A stretch of 64,000 nucleotides of DNA, from positions 1,736,001 through 1,800,000 of the forward strand of contig NZ_JAUTAY010000001.1 in NCBI RefSeq assembly GCF_030818795.1, read 5' to 3'. Both the position numbers and the translations under genes were made by a program. The notes beneath the pieces are model-generated. The model did no database searches and had not been told where the DNA came from. It saw only the letters and a list, made by a program, of their open reading frames with translations. Within the stretch, counting starts at the first letter, position 1. The number at the start of each line of letters is the position of its first letter. The stretch comes from Microbacterium sp. SORGH_AS_0862 (GTDB lineage Bacteria > Actinomycetota > Actinomycetes > Actinomycetales > Microbacteriaceae). Positions 51,062 through 59,282 of the stretch are shown piece by piece.

Positions 51062-51976
51062 TCAGGAGAGCCCGGCGACGATGCGCTGCGTGTTGATGCG
51101 CATCATGGTCAGGTAATCGCCGGCCGCGCCGTCGGCGGCGGTCAGCGACTCGGTGTACAGCTCGACGACCTGCACCTCGAGCCCGGCCTCCTCGGCCAGT
51201 GCGCGCATGAGCCGATCGGGCGATGAGGACTCGGCGAAGATCGTGCGCACGCCGGCCTGCCGGATGGCGGAGACGAGCTCCGCGAGGTCGGCGGCGCTCG
51301 GCGCTGCGAGCGTCGTGCCGCCGGGGATCGCGGCGCCCACGAGGCGCACGTCGAAGCGGTCGGCCAGGTACCCGAAGACATGGTGATTGGTCACGAGCGC
51401 GCGCCTCTCGGCGGGGATGGCGGCGAGAGCCTCGCTCATCTCGGCATCCAGAGCCGCGAGCTCGGTGCGATATGCGGCGGCATGGTCGCGGACGGTGGCC
51501 GCGTCCACCCCGTCGATGCCCGCGAGTGTCGGTTCCAGCGCGTCGACGACCTGCAGCATCCGCGCGGGATCGGTCCAGAAGTGCGGGTCGTCCGCTCCGT
51601 CGGCCTCCTCGCTCGTGTACGGCAGGACATCGACGACGTCGCCCGCGACGAACTGCGCGACGCCCTCATCCGCCGCCGCCTCGAGGTGCTGAGCGAGGCC
51701 TTCTTCGAGTCCCAGGCCGTTCGAGACCACGAGGTCGGCGGAGCGCAGCCGCGCCGCCTCCTGGGCGGAGATCTCGAAGGAATGCGGATCCGAGTCCGGT
51801 TTCATGAGGGTCACGACCTCGGCCTGATCGCCGACGAGCTCGGTGACGACATCGCCGAGGATGTTGGTGGACACCACGACGAGGGGTCGATCCTCGATCG
51901 TCGGGGCGCAGGCCGACAGCGCGCCCGCGACCAGGAGGGCGGCCGCGAACGCGGCGATGCGCCGGCCGGCGGTCAT
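51062..51976 (-). CDS. Zinc ABC transporter substrate-binding lipoprotein (ZnuA/AztC type)
   Basis: A 304-residue cluster A-I metal-binding lipoprotein (lipobox LSAC, Cys23). Zinc ligand candidates are in family order: His65 in DSDPHSFE, His131 in DDPHFW, His197/198 in TNHHVFGYLADRF and Asp286 in the C-terminal AAGDYLTMMRIN. The long His-rich loop of ZnuA is missing. In the AztC group this loop is short and an AztD chaperone supplies metal, which agrees with AztD-like genes on both sides. It overlaps the preceding gene by ATGA. Confidence 0.87.
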   Translation of the reverse strand: MTAGRRIAAFAAALLVAGALSACAPTIEDRPLVVVSTNILGDVVTELVGDQAEVVTLMKPDSDPHSFEISAQEAARLRSADLVVSNGLGLEEGLAQHLEAAADEGVAQFVAGDVVDVLPYTSEEADGADDPHFWTDPARMLQVVDALEPTLAGIDGVDAATVRDHAAAYRTELAALDAEMSEALAAIPAERRALVTNHHVFGYLADRFDVRLVGAAIPGGTTLAAPSAADLAELVSAIRQAGVRTIFAESSSPDRLMRALAEEAGLEVQVVELYTESLTAADGAAGDYLTMMRINTQRIVAGLS

Positions 51977-53169
51977 CGGCCGGTCTCCGCGACGAAGGCG
52001 GGCTCGTCGGTCGTGGCGAACGTGCGGGCGATGCGCCCCGCATCCGCGAAGTCGATCTCGAAGAGCAGTCGTTCGGTGATCCCGTTGAGGTATGCGCGCC
52101 GGTCGTCCGCGATGAGGGCGGGCGTCCGACCCGCCGCGAGGGAGGCCGCGACGAGCGGCTCCGTGAGGGCGAGTTCGACGCCGGTCGAGCCGTCGATCAC
52201 GCTCATCCTGCCGTCGACCGTGAGCCCCAGCACGTGCTCGGATGCGTCATCGACAGCTGTGACGGCGATCAGCGGTCGCGGGGCGGGGACCGCCGTCGCC
52301 GTGCGCTCGCGGGTGTCGAGCAGGACGATCGACCCGTCCGGACTGAGGCCCGCGGCAGTCGGGCGACCCTCCCTGTTGGCCCAGGCGCGGGGCGCGGGAA
52401 TCCCCTCGGGAAGCGCGATGCGTTCGACCGCGGTCCCCGCGTCGGCGGCGACGGCCAGCAGCACGCCGTCCCGGCATCCGAGGACCGCGCCCACACGCGT
52501 GGTGAGAGTGCCGGCAGGATCGGCGCAGGGGATGGGGTCGCCGTGGACGGCGCCGTCGCCGTCGCGCACCTCGACGGCTCCGTCGCCGGTCGTGACGAGG
52601 GCGTGGTCGCCGACGGGCACGATGTAGCCGTCGTGCTCGGGCATCCGCAGGCGGAACCGCTCGACGACCTCGCCCTTGGAGAGGGCCTCGGTGTCCAGCA
52701 GCACGGCCTCTCCGTCGGCGAAGAAGATCCCGGTGCCGCCGGTGGTCGACGAGTTGGTCGTCGCGATACGAGCCGTGCCGTGGCCGGGGACTTTGTCCAG
52801 CACGCGTGGTTCGGCGCGGTAGTAGTGGAAGTGATCCACGTGATCCCAGGTCCACATCCCGCTGTCGACGATCTCGACGCCGTCGCCGGTGTCGGCGAAG
52901 AGGTAGCGACCGTCGGTGGCGGCCGCGAGGGGAGCGTCGATGCGACCGAGGCTCGAGGTCTCCTCGGAGAGCAGGTCGAGCAGCGTGAGCCGGCCGTCGG
53001 TCGTCGCTGTCAGCAGGTGCAGGGGCGGCTCGCTCACCTCGGCGGCGCCGGCGACCTGGCCGTGGCCGGTGCCGCCGGTCTGGGCGGGCGGCGGTTCGGG
53101 AGCGCTCGCGCACGCGGCGAGCAGGAGAGCGGATGCGGTGACGACGGTGAGGGCGAGGGGATGACGCAC
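51973..53169 (-). CDS. AztD-like zinc metallochaperone lipoprotein, copy 2
   Basis: A 398-residue exported lipoprotein (lipobox LAAC at about residue 20) with beta-propeller-like repeats. A short HGQ-containing linker follows the signal. MWTWDHVDHFHYYRAEPR is the strongest feature: a cluster of His and Asp at the same place as the metal site of AztD proteins. More His are in PGHGTARI and MPEHDGYIVPVGDH. It lies between the permease (10 bp) and the AztC-like gene (overlap), in the order expected for an azt operon. Confidence 0.8.
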   Translation of the reverse strand: MRHPLALTVVTASALLLAACASAPEPPPAQTGGTGHGQVAGAAEVSEPPLHLLTATTDGRLTLLDLLSEETSSLGRIDAPLAAATDGRYLFADTGDGVEIVDSGMWTWDHVDHFHYYRAEPRVLDKVPGHGTARIATTNSSTTGGTGIFFADGEAVLLDTEALSKGEVVERFRLRMPEHDGYIVPVGDHALVTTGDGAVEVRDGDGAVHGDPIPCADPAGTLTTRVGAVLGCRDGVLLAVAADAGTAVERIALPEGIPAPRAWANREGRPTAAGLSPDGSIVLLDTRERTATAVPAPRPLIAVTAVDDASEHVLGLTVDGRMSVIDGSTGVELALTEPLVAASLAAGRTPALIADDRRAYLNGITERLLFEIDFADAGRIARTFATTDEPAFVAETGR

Positions 53170-53179
53170 ACGGAGCTTT

Positions 53180-54025
53180 CTAGAGCGGAGCCGGCACCGT
53201 GGTTGCGGAGCGGCGGGAGACGAACAGGGAGCGCAGCAGCGCGGACAGTGCGGCCGCGGCGATGGCGGATGCGGCGATCGATGCGCCGGCGGCGGTGCCG
53301 AGGTGCCACGAGAGCGAGAGGCCGGCGGTGACGGCGGCGACCCCGATGGCGGCGGCGAGGGTCATGGCGGCGGCGATCCCGCGCACCCACGGCCGGGCGG
53401 CCACAGCGGGAGCGAGCAGCATCCCCACCACGAGGAGCGAGCCGACGGCCTGATACGACGCCACGACGGCGAGCGTCACGAGACCGGTGAGTGCGGCTTC
53501 GGCCCAGGCCGGCCGCACGCCCAGCACCCGAGCGACGCGCGTGTCCACGGCCACCGCGACCAGCGCTCGGTGCGCGGCGACCGCGATCGTCAGCCCGATC
53601 GCGGTGGCGATGGCCAGGACCGCGAGATCCTCGGCCGAGATCGCGAGCACGTCGCCGAAGAGGATCGCGGTCGCATCCGTCGCGAAGCTGCCGGAGTGCG
53701 AGATGACGATGACGCCGATGGCGAGCATCGCGACGAACAAGAGCCCGATGCTCGTGTCGTACGCGAGACGTCCGCGGCGCCGCAGCGCCCCGATCCCGAT
53801 CGTCATGGCCACGGCGCTCGCGGCGCCGCCGAGAAGAACGGGGACCCCGAGCACGGTGGCGAGGGCGACGCCGGGAAGCATCCCGTGCGCCAGCGCCTCG
53901 CCGAGGAACGCCATGCCCCGGATGACGACCCAGGTGCCCACGACCGCGCACAGCACGGCCACGAGCGAACCGCCGACGAGCGCGCGCAGCAGGAACGCGT
54001 GCTCGAGGGGGAGAAGAAGGGTCAC
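53180..54025 (-). CDS. Zinc ABC transporter permease (ZnuB/AztB type)
   Basis: A 281-residue ABC-3 family permease with eight or nine hydrophobic segments. RALVGGSLVAVLCAVVGTWVVIRGMAFLGEALAHGMLPGVAL at residues 14-55 is the strongest family signature. GSLLVVGMLLAPAVAARPW is the second. It is the first gene of the minus-strand zinc operon and starts 21 bp from the Zur-like box. It pairs with the divergent ATPase at 54081 and the binding protein at 51062 to make a complete importer. Confidence 0.88.
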   Translation of the reverse strand: MTLLLPLEHAFLLRALVGGSLVAVLCAVVGTWVVIRGMAFLGEALAHGMLPGVALATVLGVPVLLGGAASAVAMTIGIGALRRRGRLAYDTSIGLLFVAMLAIGVIVISHSGSFATDATAILFGDVLAISAEDLAVLAIATAIGLTIAVAAHRALVAVAVDTRVARVLGVRPAWAEAALTGLVTLAVVASYQAVGSLLVVGMLLAPAVAARPWVRGIAAAMTLAAAIGVAAVTAGLSLSWHLGTAAGASIAASAIAAAALSALLRSLFVSRRSATTVPAPL

Positions 54026-54046
54026 GACACCCGACCGTAGCGATAA

Positions 54047-54061
54047 TGAGAACCGTTCTCA
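54047..54061. promoter_or_regulatory. Zur-type box between the divergent zinc-transport genes
   Basis: TGAGAACCGTTCTCA is a perfect 6-3-6 palindrome inside ATAATGAGAACCGTTCTCAAA. It fits the TGAnAA-N3-TTnTCA layout of actinobacterial Zur sites. It stands between the permease start (54025) and the ATPase start (54081), so it can control both sides. Confidence 0.8.
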
Positions 54062-54080
54062 AATTGGCTAGGCTGGTCGG

Positions 54081-54728
54081 ATGTTCCTCTCCGATCCCCC
54101 GTCGGCGACCGCACCGAGCCTGCTGCGCGCGACGGGCCTGCGCGTCGAGGCGGGGGGTCGCACGCTGCTGCATCCGCTCGATCTGCGACTGGATCCCGGT
54201 GTGGTGACCGTGATCGCGGGGCCGAACGGCGCGGGCAAGACCACGCTCCTCGAGGCGCTCGCCGGAGTGCGGCCAGGCCGGACCGGCGTCGTGGACGGCG
54301 CCGGTCGGATCGCCTTCGTCCCGCAGCAGTCGGCGATCGCCGACGGGCTGCCGCTCACGGTGGCGCAGCTCGTGCGGATCGGGGCCTGGCGGCGCCGACT
54401 CCCGCTGCCCTCACGCGCGGAGCGGGCGGATGCGGCCGAGGCGATGGCCGCGCTGGAGATCACCGACCTCGCCTCGCGACCTGTGGCGATGCTCTCCGGC
54501 GGCCAGCGCCAGCGTGCGCTGCTCGCCCAGGCGCTCGCCCGTCGCGCCGACGTGCTGCTGCTCGATGAACCGACGACGGGGCTGGATGCGGCCAGCAGCT
54601 CCCGCATCCTGGCCGCTGTCGAGCGGGAGCGGCGGCGCGGCGCCGTCGTCGTGTGCGTGAGCCACGACCCGGTGCTCATCGCCGCGGCCGGGCGCGTCCT
54701 ACGCCTGGAGGGCGGTCGCCTCGTGTGA
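54081..54728 (+). CDS. Zinc ABC transporter ATPase (ZnuC/AztA type)
   Basis: A 215-residue ATPase with Walker A GPNGAGKTT, Q-loop FVPQQSAI, signature LSGGQRQRALLAQAL, Walker B VLLLDEPTTGLD and switch His in VSHDP. It is short and lacks a C-terminal extension, as in metal-uptake ATPases. It is transcribed alone, away from the other azt-type genes, from the promoter holding the Zur-like box. A TAGGCT -10-like element at 54069 is only 12 bp from the ATG, so the message may be leaderless. Confidence 0.87.
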   Translation: MFLSDPPSATAPSLLRATGLRVEAGGRTLLHPLDLRLDPGVVTVIAGPNGAGKTTLLEALAGVRPGRTGVVDGAGRIAFVPQQSAIADGLPLTVAQLVRIGAWRRRLPLPSRAERADAAEAMAALEITDLASRPVAMLSGGQRQRALLAQALARRADVLLLDEPTTGLDAASSSRILAAVERERRRGAVVVCVSHDPVLIAAAGRVLRLEGGRLV

Positions 54729-54736
54729 GCCCGCGC

Positions 54737-54829
54737 CCGGTCCGCCCTGCGTGCTCCGCCGGTCCGCCCCCGCCCTTGCGCCCGCACCCCGCTCTGCCGG
54801 TCCGTCCTGCGTGCTCCGCCGGTCCGCCC
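54737..54829. repeat. 33-bp C-rich direct repeat beside family A copy 3
   Basis: Two copies, 54737-54769 and 54797-54829, 60 bp apart and differing at one base. Each begins CCGGTCCG and contains CCTGCGTGCTCCG. They lie directly after the ATPase stop and just before the palindrome. Confidence 0.85.
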
Positions 54830-54844
54830 TGCGCCACCCTTTGC

Positions 54845-54890
54845 TCGCCTGTCACAGATCGCCGCGTTCCGCGCGATCTGTGACAGGCGA
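54845..54890. repeat. Intergenic palindrome, family A copy 3
   Basis: Seventeen-base arms TCGCCTGTCACAGATCG (54845-54861) and complement (54874-54890). The centre GCCGCGTTCCGCG is almost the same as in copy 2. It lies between the converging ATPase and response-regulator genes. Confidence 0.92.
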
Positions 54891-54925
54891 ACAGCCGGGG
54901 ACGAACGTCCGCGGGCGGCGGAGAG

Positions 54926-55540
54926 CTAGATCCAGCCCTTCTCGCGGGCGACCTGCGCGGCCTGCGAGCGATTCTCGGTCCCCGTCTTGCCGATCGCCGA
55001 CGAGAGGTGATTGCGCACGGTGCCCGCGGAGAGGAACATCTCCGCGGCGATCTGCGCGACGGCCCGACCGTCGGCCGACAGGCGCAGCGCCTGCTGCTCG
55101 CGCTCGGTCAGCGGGCTCTGCCCCTCGAACAGCGACGCCTCGGCGAGCTCCGGATCGACCACACGCAGCCCCGCGTGCACACGCCGCACCGCGTCGGCCA
55201 GGCGATCCGCCGGCGCATCCTTCACGATGAAGCCGCTGGCTCCCGCATCCAGAGCCTGGCGGAGGTAGCCGGGTCGGGCGAACGTCGTGACGACGAGCAC
55301 GCGGGTCGCCGGACTCGCCTCGCGCACCTGGCGTGTGGCGGTGATCCCGTCCACCCCGGGCATCTGGATGTCCATGAGGCAGACGTCGGGCGTCGTGTCG
55401 ACGGCGAGGGATGCGGCCTGCGCGCCGTCCGCGGCCTCGGCCACCACGACGAGATCGCCCTCCAGCTCGAGCAGCGCCCCCATCGCGCCGCGGACGAGCG
55501 CCTGGTCGTCGACGAGCATCAGTCGGATCGGTGCGGTCAC
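54926..55540 (-). CDS. NarL/LuxR-family response regulator
   Basis: A 204-residue response regulator with receiver domain residues 6-120: Asp11/Asp12 acidic pocket, phospho-acceptor Asp57 in CLMDIQMPG, Thr in VVTTFARP and Lys in FIVKDAP. The LuxR-type HTH is at about 140-200 (LTEREQQALRLSADGRAVAQIAAEMFLSAGTVRNHLSSAIGKTG). GTG 55540 overlaps the kinase stop (GTGA). The kinase and the ABC-2 exporter lie directly upstream in the same operon, so the system probably controls that exporter. Confidence 0.9.
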   Translation of the reverse strand: MTAPIRLMLVDDQALVRGAMGALLELEGDLVVVAEAADGAQAASLAVDTTPDVCLMDIQMPGVDGITATRQVREASPATRVLVVTTFARPGYLRQALDAGASGFIVKDAPADRLADAVRRVHAGLRVVDPELAEASLFEGQSPLTEREQQALRLSADGRAVAQIAAEMFLSAGTVRNHLSSAIGKTGTENRSQAAQVAREKGWI

Positions 55541-56628
55541 CACGTCATACTCACTCTCGTTCCGCCGCTGGGCGCGGAAGCCACCTCGAGGACGGCGCCG
55601 GCCGCGGCGGCCCGCTCCTGCATGCCCCGGATGCCGTTGCCCGGGCGCCGGCGCATCCCCTCGCCGTCGTCGTCGACCGTCACGACACCCGGTGCCACCG
55701 AGATGCGCACCGTGCGGGCGTGCGCGTGGCGCAGGATGTTGGTCGTCGCCTCCCGCACGATCCACCCCGCCGGCAGTGACTGCGCGGGCGAGAGGGATGC
55801 GGCGTCGCCGCTGACCTCGACGGCCATCCCCGCCGACTCGAGCGCTGCACGGCTGGCGACGAGCTGCTCCGCGAAAGCCTGGCCGCGGATGCCGGTCACG
55901 GTGCTGCGCACGCCCGTGATGGCCTCGCCCGTGAGCCGAACGATGTCGGCGAGTTCGGCTTTCGCGCGATCGGGGTCGCGATCGACGAGCCTCTGGGCCA
56001 GTTCGGCCTTGAGCTTCACCGCCGTCAGCGTGTGCCCCAGCAGGTCGTGCACGTCGCGGGCGATCGCGGTGCGTTCGTCGCTGGCGGCGAGCTCCAGCCG
56101 GATCCGATCCGTGTCGACGGAGCGGCCGATGAGCCAGCTCGTCACGGTGTTGACGACGGCGATCATGACGACCACAGAAAGGATCTGGATGTTGTCGGCG
56201 ATCGAACCTGTGGCGACGATCACGATGACGACGAGCCCGATGCCTGCGACCGTCGTCGCCCAGTGCCACATGCGCCGGAGGCCATAGCTCGCGTACGACA
56301 TCACGAACGGCACGAAGCTCAGAGCGCCGTCGCCGATCGCCGGCACCGTGGCCGCGGCGCAGGAGATCTGCACCCAGAACAGTGTCTTCACGAGTGTGCT
56401 GGGCGCGCCCCAGGCCGACCGCATCCCCGAGACGAAACCGATCACGTAGGCCACGGCGAACCCCGCCAGCGCAGCCCACCCGAGTACGAGCAGGCCCGGA
56501 GGCGCCGTCGACGACAGCAGCGAGAGGATCGGGAAGACCAGGAAGACCATCCACACGATGGCCATGACCCAGCCCCAGCGCTGCCACGGATCCTGTGGCA
56601 CGCGCGCGGGTGCGGAGGGGGTCGTCAC
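55537..56628 (-). CDS. Membrane sensor histidine kinase (HisKA_3, DesK-like)
   Basis: A 363-residue kinase with five or six N-terminal membrane helices (to about residue 165) and almost no extracytoplasmic domain, so it senses the membrane or an associated protein. The HisKA_3 box ERTAIARDVHDLLGHTLTAV has the phospho-acceptor His194. The ATPase part has REATTNILRHAHA (N box) and GNGIRGMQERAAAAGA (G box). The layout fits DesK/LiaS/BceS-like sensors that partner ABC exporters. It is coupled to the response regulator by GTGA overlap. Confidence 0.9.
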   Translation of the reverse strand: MTTPSAPARVPQDPWQRWGWVMAIVWMVFLVFPILSLLSSTAPPGLLVLGWAALAGFAVAYVIGFVSGMRSAWGAPSTLVKTLFWVQISCAAATVPAIGDGALSFVPFVMSYASYGLRRMWHWATTVAGIGLVVIVIVATGSIADNIQILSVVVMIAVVNTVTSWLIGRSVDTDRIRLELAASDERTAIARDVHDLLGHTLTAVKLKAELAQRLVDRDPDRAKAELADIVRLTGEAITGVRSTVTGIRGQAFAEQLVASRAALESAGMAVEVSGDAASLSPAQSLPAGWIVREATTNILRHAHARTVRISVAPGVVTVDDDGEGMRRRPGNGIRGMQERAAAAGAVLEVASAPSGGTRVSMTW

Positions 56629-56637
56629 CGCTCGAGC

Positions 56638-57399
56638 CTAACGACGGCGGCGCGAACGCACGACGCCGAAGCGCACCAGCAGGGCGAACAGCGCGCCCCA
56701 GACGAGCACGTTGAGAACGACGGCCCAGAGCGGGTCGGAGCCGCCGGCGACGAGCGCCCCGCCCGTCGCCGGCCAGCGGACGAGGGCTGCGTAGCCGTAC
56801 ATCGGCGTCCACTTTGCGATGTCGAGCATGACGCCGCTGAGGGGAACGAACACGTTGCCGAAGAAGCCGAAGAAGGTGATCGAGATCGACGCGAGGGCCG
56901 CGGCCGAGTCCGAGTTGAACGCGAGGCCGACGCCCAGACCGAACAGGCCGTAGACCAGGCCGAGCGCCAGCGTGATGGCCGCCGATGCGAACCACCGCCA
57001 CACGTCGTCGGCAGCGGCGCCCGTGACGTATCCGGCGATGTAGACGATGAGCACCGACAACGCGGCGAAGGACATCGCCGACAGCACCTTGGTCAGCGCG
57101 TACCCGGCGGTCGAGAGTGGCGTGAGCGCGAGCTGGCGTCCCCACCCCTGACCGACCTCGGATGCGGCGAGCGAGCACAGCGAGCTCATCGCGGTCGCCG
57201 TGCCGTACGCACCCATCGAGACCATGACGTAGAACGAGGCGTTCGCGTGACCGACGCTCTGCGAGGCGTAATCCATGCTGGCCCCGAAGAGCAGGTACAT
57301 CGCGAACGGCATGGCCAGCGTGAAGGCCAGCGTGTAGGGGTTCCGCAGCTGACGCAGACCCTCGATGCGGTACATCGCGGGCGAGACGAGCGTGCTCAT
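56638..57399 (-). CDS. ABC-2 type transporter permease
   Basis: A 253-residue permease with six membrane segments typical of ABC-2 exporters. The N-terminal YRIEGLRQLRNPYTLAFTLAMPFAMYLLFG and the central GWGRQLALTPLSTAGYALTKVLSA (cytoplasmic loop) are in the normal order. It overlaps the ATPase stop (ATGA) and precedes the sensor kinase by 9 bp. ATG 57399 is supported by the overlap. Likely cargo is a drug, lipid or peptide antibiotic. No substrate clue is present. Confidence 0.87.
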   Translation of the reverse strand: MSTLVSPAMYRIEGLRQLRNPYTLAFTLAMPFAMYLLFGASMDYASQSVGHANASFYVMVSMGAYGTATAMSSLCSLAASEVGQGWGRQLALTPLSTAGYALTKVLSAMSFAALSVLIVYIAGYVTGAAADDVWRWFASAAITLALGLVYGLFGLGVGLAFNSDSAAALASISITFFGFFGNVFVPLSGVMLDIAKWTPMYGYAALVRWPATGGALVAGGSDPLWAVVLNVLVWGALFALLVRFGVVRSRRRR

Positions 57400-58349
57400 G
57401 AGGGCTCCTCGGTGAGTCGGGTGAAGGCGGATTCCAGGGTCGGGGCGGTGATCTCGAGGTCGCTCGCGCCCGCGGCGAGCAGGCGCGAGGCGAGAGCGTC
57501 GGATGCGGCGGTGCGCACCGTGAGCCGCGACGCGTCGACCGACACCTCGGCGGCGGACTCGTCGCCCACCAGCTCGGCGGCGAACGCCGTGGCGAGCGCC
57601 TCGTCGGGGAGCGTCGCCGAGACGAGCCGGCCTCCGAGGGAGGCGCGCAGGTGCGCGGTGGCGGCGTCCGCGACGATGCGGCCGCGGGTCATCACGACGG
57701 TGCGCCGGGCGAACTGCTCGGCCTCCTCGAGGTAGTGGGTGGCGAAGACGATCGTGCGTCCCGCATCCGCGTCGGCGCGCATGGACTGCCAGAACCGGCG
57801 ACGGGCCGTGACGTCCATGCCCGCGGTGGGCTCGTCGAGCACCAGGACGTCGGGGTCGGGCAGGAGTGCGAGCGCGAACTTGACGCGCTGCTTCTCGCCG
57901 CCGGAGCACTTGCCCACCCGCCGGCGGGCGATCTCGGTGAGATCGGCGCGCTCCATCACGTCGGCGACGCGGGTCCCTGCGCCGTACAGGTCCGCGATGA
58001 CCCTGACGGTCTCCCGCACCGTGAGATCCGACAGCAGGCCGCCGGTCTGCAGCACCGCGGCGAGCCGTCCTGCCGCCACCGCGCGGTGCGGGTACGCCCC
58101 GAAGACGAGCGCACTGCCCTCATCCGGCTCTGCGAGTCCGAGCAGCACGTCGATCGTCGTCGTCTTGCCCGCCCCGTTCGGGCCGAGCAGCGCCACGATC
58201 TCGCCGCGCTCGATGCGAAGGTCGATGCCGTCGACGGCGGTGAAACGCTGACCGGCGCGGCCGAAGCGGCGCACGACCCCGCGCAGCTCGACGGCGGCCG
58301 CATCCGAGGCGAGGGGAGTGTCGGGTATCTGCACGCGCGGTTCGCTCAT
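57396..58349 (-). CDS. ABC exporter ATPase (drug/antibiotic type)
   Basis: A 317-residue ATPase of the DrrA/CcmA-like group. Walker A is GPNGAGKTTTI, signature CSGGEKQRVKFALAL, Walker B VLVLDEPTAGMD and the H-loop ATHYLEEAE. A 90-residue C-terminal domain with alternating acidic and small residues is typical of drug-exporter ATPases. ATG 58349 was used. A TTG four codons earlier is possible because the GAAGG lies too close to the ATG. An 18-bp palindrome stands 57 bp upstream. Confidence 0.88.
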   Translation of the reverse strand: MSEPRVQIPDTPLASDAAAVELRGVVRRFGRAGQRFTAVDGIDLRIERGEIVALLGPNGAGKTTTIDVLLGLAEPDEGSALVFGAYPHRAVAAGRLAAVLQTGGLLSDLTVRETVRVIADLYGAGTRVADVMERADLTEIARRRVGKCSGGEKQRVKFALALLPDPDVLVLDEPTAGMDVTARRRFWQSMRADADAGRTIVFATHYLEEAEQFARRTVVMTRGRIVADAATAHLRASLGGRLVSATLPDEALATAFAAELVGDESAAEVSVDASRLTVRTAASDALASRLLAAGASDLEITAPTLESAFTRLTEEPS

Positions 58350-58405
58350 GCCTTCAGCCAACCGCGCGTGCTCCCTCCGCGCCGGAGGCTTCTGTCACGT
58401 CCGCG

Positions 58406-58423
58406 GCATGACACGTGTCATGC
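58406..58423. promoter_or_regulatory. Perfect 18-bp palindrome upstream of the exporter operon
   Basis: GCATGACACGTGTCATGC is fully self-complementary, with a CACGTG centre. It lies in the promoter region of the ATPase-permease-kinase-regulator operon and is a good candidate for the binding site of its own response regulator. Confidence 0.6.
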
Positions 58424-58440
58424 CCGATGGGATGCGGGCC

Positions 58441-58543
58441 GCTGCTCGCCCGTGCGCGCCGGTGCTCGCCCGTGCGCCACGGCGCTCGCCCCCACGTTCG
58501 CCTGTCACAGATCGACGCGCGGGGCTCGATCTGTGACAGGCGA
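58441..58543. repeat. 20-bp tandem repeat plus family A palindrome copy 4
   Basis: Two full 20-bp units (GSTGCTCGCCCGTGCG pattern) and a partial third run from 58441 to about 58496. The palindrome has 18-base arms TCGCCTGTCACAGATCGA (58498-58515) and complement (58526-58543). It ends 31 bp from the purQ stop on the minus strand. Confidence 0.9.
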
Positions 58544-58574
58544 GCAGGGAAGCGGGAGGAAGCGGGCTCCCGTA

Positions 58575-59282
58575 TCAGGCCGCGGCGGAGACCACGGCCG
58601 CGATCGCCGAGCTGAAGAAGCCGAGACCGTCGACGCCGGAGCGCATGGCGGCGGAGGTGTCGGGGCCGAAGCCCGGCTCGACCGCATGCTCGGGATGCGG
58701 CATGAGCCCCACGACGTTGCCGCGCTCATTGGTGAGCCCGGCGATGTCGTCGAGCGAGCCGTTGGGGTTCACGCCGACGTAGCGGAACGCCACGAGACCC
58801 TCGCCCTCGACGCGCGCGAGCGTCTCGGCATCGGCGATGTAGCCGCCGTCGGCGTTCTTCAAGGGGATGACGATCTCCTGGCCTGCACTGAAGTCGCTCG
58901 TCCAGGCGGTGTCGGCGTTCTCGACGCGCAGACGCTGGTCGCGGCGCACGAACTGCTGGTGCGCGTTGCGGATCAGACCGCCCGGGAGCAGGTGCGCCTC
59001 GACGAGCATCTGGAAGCCGTTGCAGATGCCGAGGATCGGCATGCCGGCGGCGGCCGCATCCTTCACCTCGGACATGATCGGCGCGAGCGCCGCGATCGCG
59101 CCCGCACGGAGGTAGTCGCCGTAGCTGAAGCCGCCGGGAAGCACCAGGGCGTCAACGCCCTGCAGGTCATGGTCGCCGTGCCAGAGCGCGACGGGCTCGG
59201 CCCCGGCGACGCGGATGGCGCGCTGTGCGTCGCGGTCGTCGAGCGAACCGGGGAAGGTGATGACCCCGATGCGTACGCTCAT
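58575..59282 (-). CDS. purQ: Phosphoribosylformylglycinamidine synthase subunit I (glutaminase)
   Basis: A 235-residue class I glutamine amidotransferase that supplies ammonia to PurL in the fourth step of purine synthesis. The nucleophile is Cys87 in [12 protein letters not shown]. The catalytic His/Glu pair is in [11 protein letters not shown] near the C-terminus. [13 protein letters not shown] and [14 protein letters not shown] are PurQ signatures. It overlaps purS by ATGA. PurL is not in the window, or lies elsewhere in the genome, since the next gene downstream belongs to the exporter operon. Confidence 0.95.
   Translation of the reverse strand: MSVRIGVITFPGSLDDRDAQRAIRVAGAEPVALWHGDHDLQGVDALVLPGGFSYGDYLRAGAIAALAPIMSEVKDAAAAGMPILGICNGFQMLVEAHLLPGGLIRNAHQQFVRRDQRLRVENADTAWTSDFSAGQEIVIPLKNADGGYIADAETLARVEGEGLVAFRYVGVNPNGSLDDIAGLTNERGNVVGLMPHPEHAVEPGFGPDTSAAMRSGVDGLGFFSSAIAAVVSAAA

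Noticed and set aside
28564..58543. Family A palindromes considered as ordinary intrinsic terminators
   Set aside because: There is no T-run on either side, and the arm sequence itself is conserved between copies. Termination may still be a by-product.
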